Shown here one piece after another: positions 23,861 through 33,995 of a stretch of DNA of 64,000 nucleotides. A program made the translations under genes and the position numbers. The notes under the pieces are model-generated. The model was given only the letters and a program-made list of their open reading frames with translations, ran no database searches and had not been told where the DNA came from. Where the stretch lies: positions 2,852,001-2,916,000 of the forward strand of contig OY756960.1 in NCBI GenBank assembly GCA_963580455.1. Reading direction: 5' to 3'. Position 1 is the first letter of the stretch, and each line of letters opens with the position of its first letter. The DNA is from Euonymus europaeus. Its lineage: Eukaryota > Streptophyta > Magnoliopsida > Celastrales > Celastraceae.

Positions 23861-24391
23861 TCAAAGATATATAATCTTGTAAGTGACAAGACTCAAATAT
23901 CCTGTCCAAACCAAACTAATCTTAACAAGATCTTTAGAGAAGGGATTTACTCTCTTAAACCTCAAGTAACAAGCGAATAGGGTCCCAAAATTAATCAAAC
24001 AAAACACAAACCCAAGTGAAGCCGATCCAATCACAAGCACAAGCGGATCCCAAACAATGCTCAAAAATACTTGCCCGATATACAGCGGCAGAGCCTCGGG
24101 CTCGGCATGAAATCCACCATCGGCCCAAACCAGCCAGACTGCAAGGCCCATGACGAGAGATGACCCCAACGAAGCCGAATGAATGAGCCACAGAGGAGCG
24201 AACCAAAATGGTTTGACCATGGCCCGGTATTTGTGGCCCGAACCAAACATCAAGATCATGACCATCGTTAGGAAGAGAGGAATCGCTATTGACATGGCTA
24301 GTGACGGAAGTGCACGCCTCGCCTTACCTTTCTTCCCCGCTTTCGCGACAGCAGCGGTGGTGGCGACGTTGGTGGTGGCGACGGTGACCAT
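23861..24391 (-). CDS. TSPO: TSPO-like translocator / tryptophan-rich sensory protein
   Basis: Single-exon 176-residue integral membrane protein of the TspO/MBR family. Plant members are stress-induced ER/Golgi proteins that bind tetrapyrroles and are removed by autophagy; that function is family knowledge. A plant-type basic N-terminal extension (residues 1-28, KKGKARRA) precedes five predicted membrane segments at roughly 29-50, 66-89, 101-121, 123-145 and 155-175. Family marks are KPFWFAPLWLIHSASLGSSL, GLAVWLVWADGGFH and LSIVWDPLVLVIG, with the conserved W..P and W(D/N)P features. The start is the only ATG upstream of the extension. No disabling change is seen. Confidence 0.9.
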   Translation of the reverse strand: MVTVATTNVATTAAVAKAGKKGKARRALPSLAMSIAIPLFLTMVMILMFGSGHKYRAMVKPFWFAPLWLIHSASLGSSLVMGLAVWLVWADGGFHAEPEALPLYIGQVFLSIVWDPLVLVIGSASLGFVFCLINFGTLFACYLRFKRVNPFSKDLVKISLVWTGYLSLVTYKIIYL

Positions 24392-25270
24392 TAGTGAATA
24401 ATTTTTTTGTGCGGAGAAGAAATTGTGGTGATTTTTTAGGGGAGTAATAAATAGGAGAAGAGGAGTGGATTTAATGGAAGAAATTGACAGGGAGAGTGAA
24501 CGTCAAAGAGCAAATTGAGGAGATCCTTTTTTTTTTTCCTTTGTTCATCACAAATTATTCTTAACTTAGACTTCCCTTATTTAACGTTTTTCTTGCATGT
24601 AACGCATTAATGATTAATTATCGTATTTCCTTAATTAGAAAAACGACAAATTATCCTATATATTGTTCAATCGAATCAAAATAGTTGGAAATTACGAACC
24701 ATTTCTAGCAAAATCTATGCTGTAATTGTTAAGTTAGGTAGAGGTGTTAAAACGAGCGACAAACTGATAGTCTTGCTTGTTGCAAAAATGTTTATACCGT
24801 GCTGGGCCTGGGCTTAAAAATCGGTCGACCCATCTAGACCGTCTAATAGTGTGACACAAATTAAAATTTTAAAAGAATTAAAGATGGAAATACATTTGTG
24901 GTGAATAACCCTTTGTTTAGTAAATACAACTCGATCTCTGTGAATCTCGATCCTCGTATACCTGAAATCAAAGAGGCTTAGTAGGTACAACAATACGGTG
25001 ATAGTTTCGACGCTTAAGTCAGTTCTGTGTTTACTGTTATACAATGACTAATATACCCTCACAGTATATAGGCTGTGTTTTGTCGTGTTGGCATCTCTAA
25101 AAAGTTTTGGATGCCCTTGATTGATAATTGCCTTTGAGGCTAGCTTTTTCGTTTTGACTCCCATCGACTACAACATTTTAGAAACCACAAAGTATAATTA
25201 CCTTCTACGTATTTTCTACCCTATTTTACGGTTTTTAAATATACAATATGAACTTAAACTCGAACTATAA
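24392..25270. other. TSPO upstream region and spacer
   Basis: AT-rich intergenic sequence with no recognisable gene. A T-rich run is present near 24525. Confidence 0.6.
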
Positions 25271-25758
25271 GGTATCGTTTGGTCTAGGAAATGGAGGGGA
25301 ATAAGGAATGAGTCATTTCATTCCAGGTTTGGTGTATTAATTTTTGGATGATTTCACATTCTCTCACAACATATATTCTCATTCCACCTAAATTTGATGG
25401 GAATTGTCGATTCCACATGGAATGGACCATTAAATGACTAAAATGTCTATTTATTTTTATATTTTTTCCCTAGAATAATTTTTTGCAGTTTTTTTTCTTT
25501 TTTTGCATATTTTTCCCAATTTTTTTTGCAGATTTTTAAGCATATAAAATAATAATGTAATAAGTAAAAAAAAAATCCGAAAATGGCACAATGAGACTAA
25601 CATATTATTAGTAAAGGGTAAAATGGATAAAAACACATATTTCATTCTCATTCCCAAAACAGTAATTATGCATACCAAATATAAGAATCAAAATCTCATT
25701 CTCATTTTCATCGTCATTCACATTCTCACTCAAACCATTTTACAAAAGAAACGATACC
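25271..25758. mobile_element. Tourist/PIF-Harbinger-like MITE
   Basis: Ends GGTATCGTTTGG and AAACGATACC are flanked by TAA at 25268-25270 and 25759-25761. Subterminal CATTCTCATTC repeats resemble those of the element at 9656. It is about 488 bp and non-coding. A second, less certain element begins directly at the right target duplication (agagtgtgtttgg, 25762). Confidence 0.82.
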
Positions 25759-26204
25759 TAAGAGTGTGTTTGGATTAAGTGATTTACTGATTTGGGGGAG
25801 GGGAATAATCTTCCTTCTAATTCACTTGTTTGTACATGTTACAAGAAAAGGAAAAAAAATTTGGAGAGGACTTGAGGGAAAATTATCTAATTTTTTGTTA
25901 AAATATTTCCCTTTAAAAATGAGATCATTAATTGGAGGGAAGAAAAATTAAAAATAAATTATTTATAAGTGAAAGTTATATTTATCCTTAAACATAATAT
26001 TTTAACTTAAAAATAAGGATAAATTAGTAAATTAAAATTTTTTTTCCTTTTTTCTTTTATAATAACTATCCAAATAACAGAATGGACACATTCATTATTT
26101 TTTTTTTTACATATCCAAACAAAGGAATGAAAAAATATTATACATTCCCTTCTTTTAATAAATTTCTCGCCCTTTCTCTTCTCTTCCTTCGATACAAACA
26201 CGTT

Positions 26205-26231
26205 GTTACGAACCCAGCTTGGGTTCGTAAC
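26205..26231. repeat. 27-bp perfect hairpin
   Basis: GTTACGAACCCA and TGGGTTCGTAAC are perfect 12-bp arms around GCT. This may be a decayed transposon end. Confidence 0.6.
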
Positions 26232-26647
26232 ACACGTCCAAAGACTCACAGTCTTGCGCACAAAAAACTTACCACTGATCTAATAAATTAAAACGAAATC
26301 AATTCGTGGCAGCATATTTAAAACCAAAATCCCAACAAATTTCTTAGCAGGAATAGTAATATGAGTAGTGCTAAATAGCCCAAGTTTTGTAACCCAACAA
26401 TTAACCCAAGTCTACATGTCATGCTTTGTAAGCAAATGACATGGAAAATTAAAATTTTAAAAAATAAAATATCTCATTTGAAAAACTCACAGCACATATT
26501 TTTATTTTTATTTTCTTAAACAAAATTTTAAAACATTTTATCTCTTAAAATACATATTAGATTTCAAAAAAAATTACATATCCATAATCAGCAAGTAAAG
26601 ATCTATCCAACAAGATCTATCATCGATAGGTTTTAATCACTCATTCT

Positions 26648-26707
26648 TAATTACATTGTTTTTAATTACATTGTTTTTAATTACATTGTCTTTAATTACA
26701 TTGTTTT
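26648..26707. repeat. 15-bp tandem repeat
   Basis: Four copies of TAATTACATTGTTTT (one with a C) lie inside the MULE-like element. Confidence 0.8.
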
Positions 26708-26756
26708 TTTTGTACTAATATGTTGATTACGTAGTTTCTAGTGTTTATTTATAGGT

Positions 26757-27046
26757 ACCGATATGAGCTCGTATATCGAATTTTCATACTGTAACCTAAA
26801 CAATAAATGTTAAACCCTAAGAGGAACGGATTCGCTAAACCCTAACGGGATCGTGTATCGAATTTTCATGCTGTAATCCAAACAATAAGTGTTATAAATC
26901 CCAAGGGGAACGGATTCGCTAAACCCTAACGAGATCGTGTATCGGATTTTCATGCTGTAATCCAAACAATAAGTGCTATAAACCCCAAGGGGAACGGATT
27001 CGCTAAACCCTAACGGGCTCGTGTATCGAATTTCAATTTTGTAACC
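26757..27046. repeat. 84-bp tandem repeat with telomere-like motif
   Basis: The landmark GGAACGGATTCGCTAAACCC recurs at 26823, 26907 and 26991, exactly 84 bp apart, with partial units on both sides. Each unit contains CTAAACCCTAACG, close to the plant telomere unit, and ATCGAATTTTCATGCTGTAA. The same family occurs in inverse orientation at 36890-37073 and again at 63880-64000. The open frame across it on the minus strand is a product of the repeat, not a gene. Confidence 0.85.
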
Positions 27047-27638
27047 TAAAAGACTCATATTCACTAAACCTCGATGAATTCACTACAAAATCATAAATGT
27101 CTCAAGTGCTAAACCTTAGGGTCCTAACTATTATACTCTGACGGGTTCATATACTCAACGTAATTTCAATAAAAAGGCAAAAAAATAATGAATATATATT
27201 ATACTATCATAATATAATAAAATTTCAGCTCGAATAAACACTTTAAACATAATATATATGAATTACATTATTTTTAAAAATAATGTAATTGAAAAAACGC
27301 GATAAAAACTATCGACAATGGGTCTTATTAGAAAGAGTTTTACACGCTGAGTTCGAATATGTAATTTTTTTTGAAATCTAACATGTATTTTGAGAGATAA
27401 AACGTTTTAAAGTTTCGTTTATAAAAAAGATAAATAAAAATAGATTTTTAAAAAAGTCCAACATGGCACACCAACATGGAGTGTCATGTAGACTTGGGTT
27501 GATTTGGGCTAATAAAAGTTGGGTTCTAAAACATTTTTGTAGTAATATTGATGTAATTATATTATATAACCAATTTAACATCCTTTTTTCTCAGAATAGT
27601 TATGGATACACACAAAATAGAAGTATTTTTGTAAAAAA

Positions 27639-28001
27639 TTAACCCCTGCAACGATCAATTTGGCTGCACCCGCGACTGTAAAGATTTGCCTGAGCCCCAC
27701 CGCAGTAGTAATTCGGAGAGCACGACACCTTGTTCATCTTCAGCGCATCGTAGCTGATAAACATCCTTGCCGCTAGTATGCGCCGGTTACTCTCCGAGTC
27801 AAAAGCGAACTCTATATCGAATCGCTCGTCTTCGTCCATCGAGCACTCTGCAATAGATCCGAGGCACTCCGATTTCATAGGGAGAAAGTCGAAATTTTCG
27901 CCAACGAAATCGACGGCCGATGAAGAAGAAATCACCACGCGGACGGCGGGCAAGATTGCGAAGATCAGAAAGAGAGAAGGGAAGCTTGAAGTCCTTGCCA
28001 T
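27639..28001 (-). CDS. Diverged RALF-like peptide precursor, copy a
   Basis: Single-exon 120-residue precursor of a rapid alkalinization factor, a secreted peptide class whose members signal through CrRLK1L receptors. It has a hydrophobic signal region (FLIFAILPAVRVVISSSS, about residues 11-28), an acidic propeptide, the dibasic site RRIL (73-76, cleaved by subtilase S1P in known RALFs), FISY instead of YISY (81-84), and a C terminus with four Cys at 94, 100, 112 and 118. The first Cys loop (CSPNYYC) is four residues shorter than in copy b, and the basic patch after YISY is weakened (DALKMNKV against GALRRNTV). The internal Met at 28001 is preferred because it heads the signal peptide in both copies; the frame is open to 28079. 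It may be active with altered specificity or under relaxed constraint. Confidence 0.85.
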   Translation of the reverse strand: MARTSSFPSLFLIFAILPAVRVVISSSSAVDFVGENFDFLPMKSECLGSIAECSMDEDERFDIEFAFDSESNRRILAARMFISYDALKMNKVSCSPNYYCGGAQANLYSRGCSQIDRCRG

Positions 28002-30425
28002 TTTTTCTTTCTGTTGTGTGTTGGACGGGAGAGACGTGCCTCCGTTTGTTTCAGAGTATAGTCTCATACTCTCAGACACTCTCAGCTTTTACGTTTTACG
28101 AGAGCTTATACTCTATCAACATACTCTGATCCAAACGGACCCACGATCTTGCGGAGCGAATTATAAGTGACCACTAATACAAAACTGCCATCGAATTTGT
28201 ATTCTATTTACCGTAATGCCACTGTATTGTATGCACTCTGCTCTATCACTACTTTTTTTGTTAAAAAATTAAGTGTGAGAAATTATCACTATGTATATAT
28301 AATTCGAGAGCTCTTGAATTTCATTTTCACTGTGAACAATACAATCATTTGGTAAACTTTGCCTCAACTTACTTTGTTATTATGTGAGAAATTTTTTGCA
28401 TAATTAGTGACCATGATTGCCCCAATTTAGACTGATATCATCTCTTGATGGGAAATAGAGATCGGCGCTTGAAAACCTACAGCGACGTCAGCGGTAGGTG
28501 GATAGCCTAAACATGAGCAAATATCCGCTGACGTGAATTGAAGCCGAAGACCAGGGATGTCAACCTGATACACTGGTTGAGTGCCAGAAGAGTGGGGTAT
28601 CTTGAGAAGAGTATGGTAAAAGGAGCGAACGATGCGAATATTTTTTGTACTAGGTTGTTATTGGTTACTAAAAAATAATATTAGAAGATATTCGATATCT
28701 ATTTCTTGATTGGTTTTGTCTTTCATCTATGATACTCTCTATGGTATTTTCATTTATTAAATTGAAAAATCATAAGAAGTGTCATGAGAGAGAGGTTTGG
28801 CCCAATCTAGTTGATATTCATGGAACATGTCATCGACAGGCAATCGAAAGATGTGATCCTTAGGTATCTTTAGAATCTTCAAACCTTAGTTTTGGACAAA
28901 GATATACTAAAAACAAAACATCCTTCCCATTCTTATACAGGGACAGTGGGACACAGGCATGTTTTTGTGGCTTAAGTTGATTGCGTATGTTGTGTGCTTG
29001 GTCCAAGAAGCCACTCCATACATTAAAAGATTCCAGAAGGACAATACTGCTGTGGACGGCTTAGACAATGAGTTTTGCTGTGGACTGCTTGAACAGACGG
29101 CGTTGGGGTAAAAAAATGTTTGTCAAGCGGTGCATTTCGGTGTAACCGCAGTAAAAGCAAGTTTAATCGTTTGATACTGCAATGGTAATATATGATTCTT
29201 ATTACAACTAATCAAATTGTGAGAATTGTATTAGTAGGTAGTCTTGTTAGGTTGATAAAATGTAATTGTAATGTAATATAGGCATGGTATTTTTCTGCAA
29301 TAATGAACCAAATACCCTCCATAATTTTTTTCAAGATTGCCCTTATATATATATTTAAATTTTTTTGAGAATAAAAGAGACTTTCATTAAAAGGCAGGAG
29401 ATTCAATCATTACATTACAATGAGAAGGAACACGTCCTAATAAAATGAGATGATCTCTAGAAATCATTCCAATATGAGCTAATGAATCCGCTAATTGATT
29501 GTTCGATCTTGGAATATGAACTACTTCGTATTGTAGATCATGCTTGTAGGAGAGAGCCGTTGCCAAACAAATGTCATAAAGAGCCAATATTTAAATTTGA
29601 AAACAAAAAATGTGTGTATATATATATAATATAAAATATATGATGTGAACACTAAGACTTATGTATGTGTAGATTTAAAATGATAAATCTTAAAATAAAA
29701 TATAGATGTATGTATATAGATATACACAAAATACATATGTCAGAATAAAATTGTAAAGAATTTGTAATAATTAAAAACATGTTTGTCTAACGAACACATG
29801 TTTGGTTTTATAATCACACAATGATTCTCCTATGCGGTTCAGCATGAATAACCTTATTTGCGGATTTTTAATCTCGGCTCCATTATTTGTCAAACAGATG
29901 TGAGGGCTGGAAGAATTTCAGACTTCACTCATACTCACCCATCTCCTCTGTCCCGCAACCCCCACCTCCTCTACCCGGCGAAGCTGTCCCGTGAAGCCCG
30001 TGAAGCCATCGACGAAGCAGCCCATCTTCCCTCACCGGAACGTTCTCGGGCTTCAAGTATTTATAGATGATCCTAAGGATTATGCAAATACCCCAAAGCA
30101 AGGAGAACTTCAGCTATAAAAAAATCGGCATATGTGATAGACTAAAATTATAGCACCACATCTGATACATCAATTCTCATCGAGGTTTTAAATTAAAAAT
30201 AAAATGAAAAACAGAGAATGACAAACTCTCAACAGCCCTGCCCTTAAGTGTACAAACCAACCATTTGAATGGGCTAACTCCTCCCCAAAACCACCCAAGA
30301 GACTCATAATAGATTTATGCTACTTTAAACCTACATATGCTGACAGATCTGTGTTTTGGCATTCAAACAAAATTAATTAAGCATTGAATTACCTCAAAAT
30401 TAATTAGGCCCGACTCCAATGCACT
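28002..30425. other. Upstream flank of RALF copy a and spacer
   Basis: Segments 28315-28385, 28880-29090 and 29610-29780 each recur in order at 32485-32553, 33055-33300 and 33405-33580, so copy a and copy b were duplicated together with more than 1.5 kb of upstream DNA. An RNase H fragment (29387-29587) and a GC-richer segment (29890-30070) are included. No other gene is seen. Confidence 0.65.
29387..29587 (-). mobile_element. RNase H-like retroelement fragment (C-terminal part)
   Basis: The minus-strand frame reads DLQYEVVHIPRSNNQLADSL followed by AHIG, the hallmark end of RVT_3-type RNase H domains (vpR..N..AD.LA..g). It lies between sequences shared with the other RALF block. A remnant only. 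Confidence 0.6.
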
Positions 30426-31315
30426 AACACGTTTACAATGAAATCAACCCAATCGGACCGCGTAGAGAGGCGACCGCTGCGGCCTCGATTTCAGACGGCG
30501 TCTGCGGAACAAATTTAAAACCAAGAATAATAATATTTAAAACCAAAATGCCAACAAATTTTTTAACAAGAATAATAATATTGTTGTAATTATATTACAT
30601 AACCAATTTAAAATGTAATTGTAATGTAATATATGCATGGTTGATAAAATGTAATTGTAATGTAATATATGCATGGTATTTTTCTGCAATAATGAACCAA
30701 ATACCCTCCATAATTTTTTTCAAGATTGCCCTTATATATATTTAAATTTGAAAACAAAAAATGTGTGTATATATATATAACACGTTTACAATGAAATCAA
30801 CCCAATCGGACCGCGTAGAGAGGCGACCGCTGCGGCCTCGATTTCAGACGGCGTCTGCGGAACAAATTTAAAACCAAGAATAATAATATTTAAAACCAAA
30901 ATGCCAACAAATTTTTTAACAAGAATAATAATATTGTTGTAATTATATTACATAACCAATTTAAAATGTAATTGTAATGTAATATATGCATGGTTGATAA
31001 AATGTAATTGTAATGTAATATATGCATGGTATTTTTCTGCAATAATGAACCAAATACCCTCCATAATTTTTTTCAAGATTGCCCTTATATATATTTAAAT
31101 TTGAAAACAAAAAATGTGTGTATATATATATAACACGTTTACAATGAAATCAACCCAATCGGACCGCGTAGAGAGGCGACCGCTGCGGCCTCGATTTCAG
31201 ACGGCGTCTGCGGAACAAATTTAAAACCAAGAATAATAATATTTAAAACCAAAATGCCAACAAATTTTTTAACAAGAATAATAATATTGATGTAATTATA
31301 TAACATAACCAATTT
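30426..31315. repeat. 353-bp tandem repeat array (two full copies plus partial third)
   Basis: AACACGTTTACAATG starts at 30426, 30779 and 31132, exactly 353 bp apart. Copies one and two look identical by eye, so the array is young. The third copy runs about 160 bp before continuing into the 3' flank of RALF copy b. Each unit joins a GC-rich stretch of about 80 bp (gcgtagagaggcgaccgctg) to AT-rich sequence also found at 29251-29360. Confidence 0.9.
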
Positions 31316-31415
31316 AACATCCTTTTTAAAATAAAAAAAAGTTATGGATAGAGCGCACATAAAATAGAAGTACTTAAAAAAAATTAAACATACAATTTTA
31401 AAAATACGAAACAAA

Positions 31416-31790
31416 TTAACCCCTGCAGCGAGTAATGCGGCTGCACCCGCGACTGTAAGGATTTGCCTGAGCTCCACGGCGGCAGTTGTAATACGAGGCG
31501 CCTCGTCGGGAGCACGGCACAGTGTTCCTCCTCAGTGCACCGTAGCTGATATACCTCCTCGCCACTAGTATGCGCCGGTTACTCTCCGAGTCCAACGCAA
31601 ACTCCATATCGAATCCCTCGTCTTCGTCCATCGAGCACTCTGCGATAGATCCACGACACTCTGATTTCATGGGGAGAAAGTCGAACTGTTCCCCTACGAA
31701 ATCGACGGCCGATGAAGAAGAAATCGCCACGCGGACGGCCAAGATTGCGAAGATCAGAAAGAGAGAAGGGAAGCTATAAGTCTTCCCCAT
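31416..31790 (-). CDS. RALF: RALF-like peptide precursor, copy b
   Basis: Single-exon 124-residue precursor with canonical RALF architecture: signal peptide (about residues 8-25), acidic propeptide, S1P-type cleavage site RRIL (72-75), receptor-contact motif YISY (80-83), then GALRRNTVPCSRRGASYYNC and the end NPYSRGCSRITRCRG, with four Cys at 93, 103, 116 and 122. The mature peptide of about 50 residues resembles the RALF1/RALF33 group, which inhibits cell expansion and raises apoplastic pH through FERONIA-type receptors (family knowledge). The start at 31790 heads the signal peptide; the frame is open upstream to 31880 but that adds a polar stretch incompatible with secretion. The 3' flank contains the 353-bp array. 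Confidence 0.93.
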   Translation of the reverse strand: MGKTYSFPSLFLIFAILAVRVAISSSSAVDFVGEQFDFLPMKSECRGSIAECSMDEDEGFDMEFALDSESNRRILVARRYISYGALRRNTVPCSRRGASYYNCRRGAQANPYSRGCSRITRCRG

Positions 31791-32140
31791 TTCTTTGTTC
31801 TTTTTGCTGTTTTGTGTTGAAAGGGGAGAGGGATGAGATATATGATATATCCTTGGCTTATTGCGGATTTTAAGTGACAACTAATACAAAACTGCCATCA
31901 GATTTGTATTTTATTTACAGTAATGCCACTGACTTTGGGACAGCAAGGCTAATCACTGCTTTGCTTGGTGTCTAAAGAATGTCAATCACTTTAAGGACAC
32001 CTAATCATCTTTTGACTCCAAAGAAAAAATATATATATAAAATTAGCCCACCATGATCTGTCTATACTAGCACTACTTTTTTTTGTTAAAAAGTTAATTG
32101 TGAGAATTTATCACTACGTATATTAAGATTTTAAATAAAC

Positions 32141-32409
32141 TCTCCGTCTTATTTTAATTATTCTTTATTCTTTTTTGAATGTTTCAAAATATGTGTTCAT
32201 TTCAATTAATGAAAGTTATTTTTAATTTTTTTCTCATTTTATCCTTATTTATTCTTAACTTAAAAGTTCAATAACCATGCACATTAATTATGGTGTCAAA
32301 GTATTTGTCATTATAAATAGGGGTATAAACGTCAAATTGAAAGATAATTAAATATTTTCTTAAACTGAGTGAAAAAGTGAAGGGGTCAATTAAAATGGGA
32401 CGAAGGGAG
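32141..32409. mobile_element. Stowaway-like MITE
   Basis: The left end TCTCCGTCTTATTTTAATT pairs with the right end AATTAAAATGGGACGAAGGGAG, followed by TA. This is the CTCCCTCCGTCCC-type terminus of plant Tc1/mariner MITEs. The left end is slightly degenerate, so the TA duplication is clear only on the right. Confidence 0.6.
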
Positions 32410-32569
32410 TACATTCATATATATAGGTAATAGTCTAGTACCCGAATTTCTTTGAGTCAAACAGTATGTATTCAAGATGTCTTGAATTTTATTTTCACTG
32501 TGAGCAATGGAGTCATGTGTTAGGTTTTGGCATAACTTACTCTGTCATAATGCAGGGTTGTTGATGAGC

Positions 32570-32960
32570 CGAGCCATTAACGAGTTATTCGGGCTCGAGC
32601 TCAAGTTCCTAATGGTCGAGCTCGAACATATGCATAGGCTCGTTTATCAAACGAACTCGAATTCGAGACTTGTATAATTCGGCTCTTGAGCTCGTTAAGG
32701 ATTATAATATTATTAATAATATAATTATATATAAAATTATAAATACATATTTACATTTTTAACGAGCCGAACTGAGCCGAGCTCGAGCTCGAGCTCAAGA
32801 ATACTCAAACGAACCGAACTTGAACACTTAAATAAAGCTCGATTCAAGGTCGAGCCCGAGCTCGAGCTCAAGAATACTCAAATGAACCGAACTCGAACAC
32901 TTAAATAAAGCTCGATTCAAGGTCGAGTCCGAGCTTTTTCTGTCGAGCCGAGCGGAGCCT
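32570..32960. repeat. GAGCTCG-rich dispersed repeat with internal duplication
   Basis: Dense GAGCTCGAGCTC and GAGCCGAGC motifs surround an AT-rich core. A unit of about 75 bp containing CTCAAGAATACTCAAA and AATAAAGCTCGATTCAAGG occurs twice (about 32784-32855 and 32860-32933). This resembles a common class of non-coding plant TIR repeats; ends were not defined. Confidence 0.6.
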
Positions 32961-33995
32961 GATTGCATATTTACGCCATACAACCTATCTAATCAAATGA
33001 AGGGGACTAAACAAAAGCTAGAAAATATTCATTATTTTGTAGCATTAGTTCAGAATCTCTAAACCTTAAGTTTTGGACGGAGATATACTAAAAACAAAAC
33101 ATCCTTCCCATTCTTATACAGGGACAGTGGAACACAGACATGTTTTTGTGGCTTGAGTGTTTTTTTTTTTCAGTTTTTGTGAGCTAAGTTGATTGCGTAT
33201 GTTGTGTGCTTGGTCCACCAAGCCACTCCAAACATTCAAGATTCCAGAAGGACAATACTGCTGTGGACAGCTTAAACCATGAGTTTTGCTAATTGTATTA
33301 CCAAGTAGTCTTATTAAATTGTTTGATTGGTAAAATGTAATGGTAATATGATATTCTCAAGATTGCCCTTATATTTATAAAATGTGAATAAATAAATTTG
33401 GAAACAAAAAATGTATATATATATATATATAATGTAATATATGATATATGATGTGAACACTAAGACATGTATGTGTACATAAAAAATATAATCTTAAAAT
33501 AAAATATAGATGTATGTATAGAGATATACACGAGATACATATATGTTATAATAAAATTGTAAAGAACTTGTAACTATTGGAGATATATTTGTCCAAGTAA
33601 CAAATGTTTGATTTTGCAATCACAATACCAAATTTTATATTGTAATAAAATTACTTGTTTTTCTAAGCATTTTTATTACCAAGTAATTTTATTACATTAT
33701 ACTTTTACATAAATGAATACCAAATATTGTATTGTAATCGAATCCCTATTAATCAATTGAGAATTTACTTATAACGCTGCATGACTGCGATACTGTGAAA
33801 CTAAGAGCATAAACATACTTTACGCCTAAGAAACACAATTGTTAATCCGAGATTAAACAACTTATATAGGATTCAATGACAGCCAACAAAGTGGTTACTG
33901 GTATTAACAGATATCAAGGAGAAGTAAAATTAAATAAAAAGAGAGAAGATGGCAACCTCCTAGAGGTGCATGCAGTACAGGAAACTCAATTCTAC

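Larger units (their letters stand above)
26363..27539. mobile_element. Mutator-like non-autonomous element with internal tandem repeats
   Basis: The element is bounded by a 9-bp direct duplication TAGTAATAT at 26354-26362 and 27540-27548. Its ends form long, partly diverged inverted repeats: AACCCAAGTCTACATG occurs about 40 bp inside each end, and AGCCCAAGTTTTGTAACCCA on the left resembles AGAACCCAACTTTTATTAG on the reverse of the right. A 9-bp duplication with long inverted repeats is the Mutator signature. No transposase is present. The interior holds a 15-bp repeat array, an 84-bp repeat array and AT-rich sequence. The uninterrupted paralogous target is readable at 31271-31320. Confidence 0.78.
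31791..33995. other. Upstream flank of RALF copy b and spacer
   Basis: Contains a Stowaway-like MITE (32141-32409), a GAGCTCGAGC-rich repeat (32570-32960) and segments duplicated from 28.3-29.8 kb. A (TA)n run lies near 33410-33430. No gene is seen. Confidence 0.6.

Noticed and set aside
26757..27046. Interstitial telomere array
   Set aside because: The CTAAACCCTAA motif occurs once per 84-bp unit rather than as contiguous seven-base repeats.
26810..27064. 84-residue repetitive open frame on the minus strand
   Set aside because: It is simply the 84-bp tandem repeat read in a frame without stops (84 is divisible by 3).
31139..31477. 112-residue minus-strand gene overlapping RALF copy b
   Set aside because: The frame crosses the repeat array, AT-rich DNA and the antiparallel end of the RALF gene, and its parts also occur in the other repeat units.
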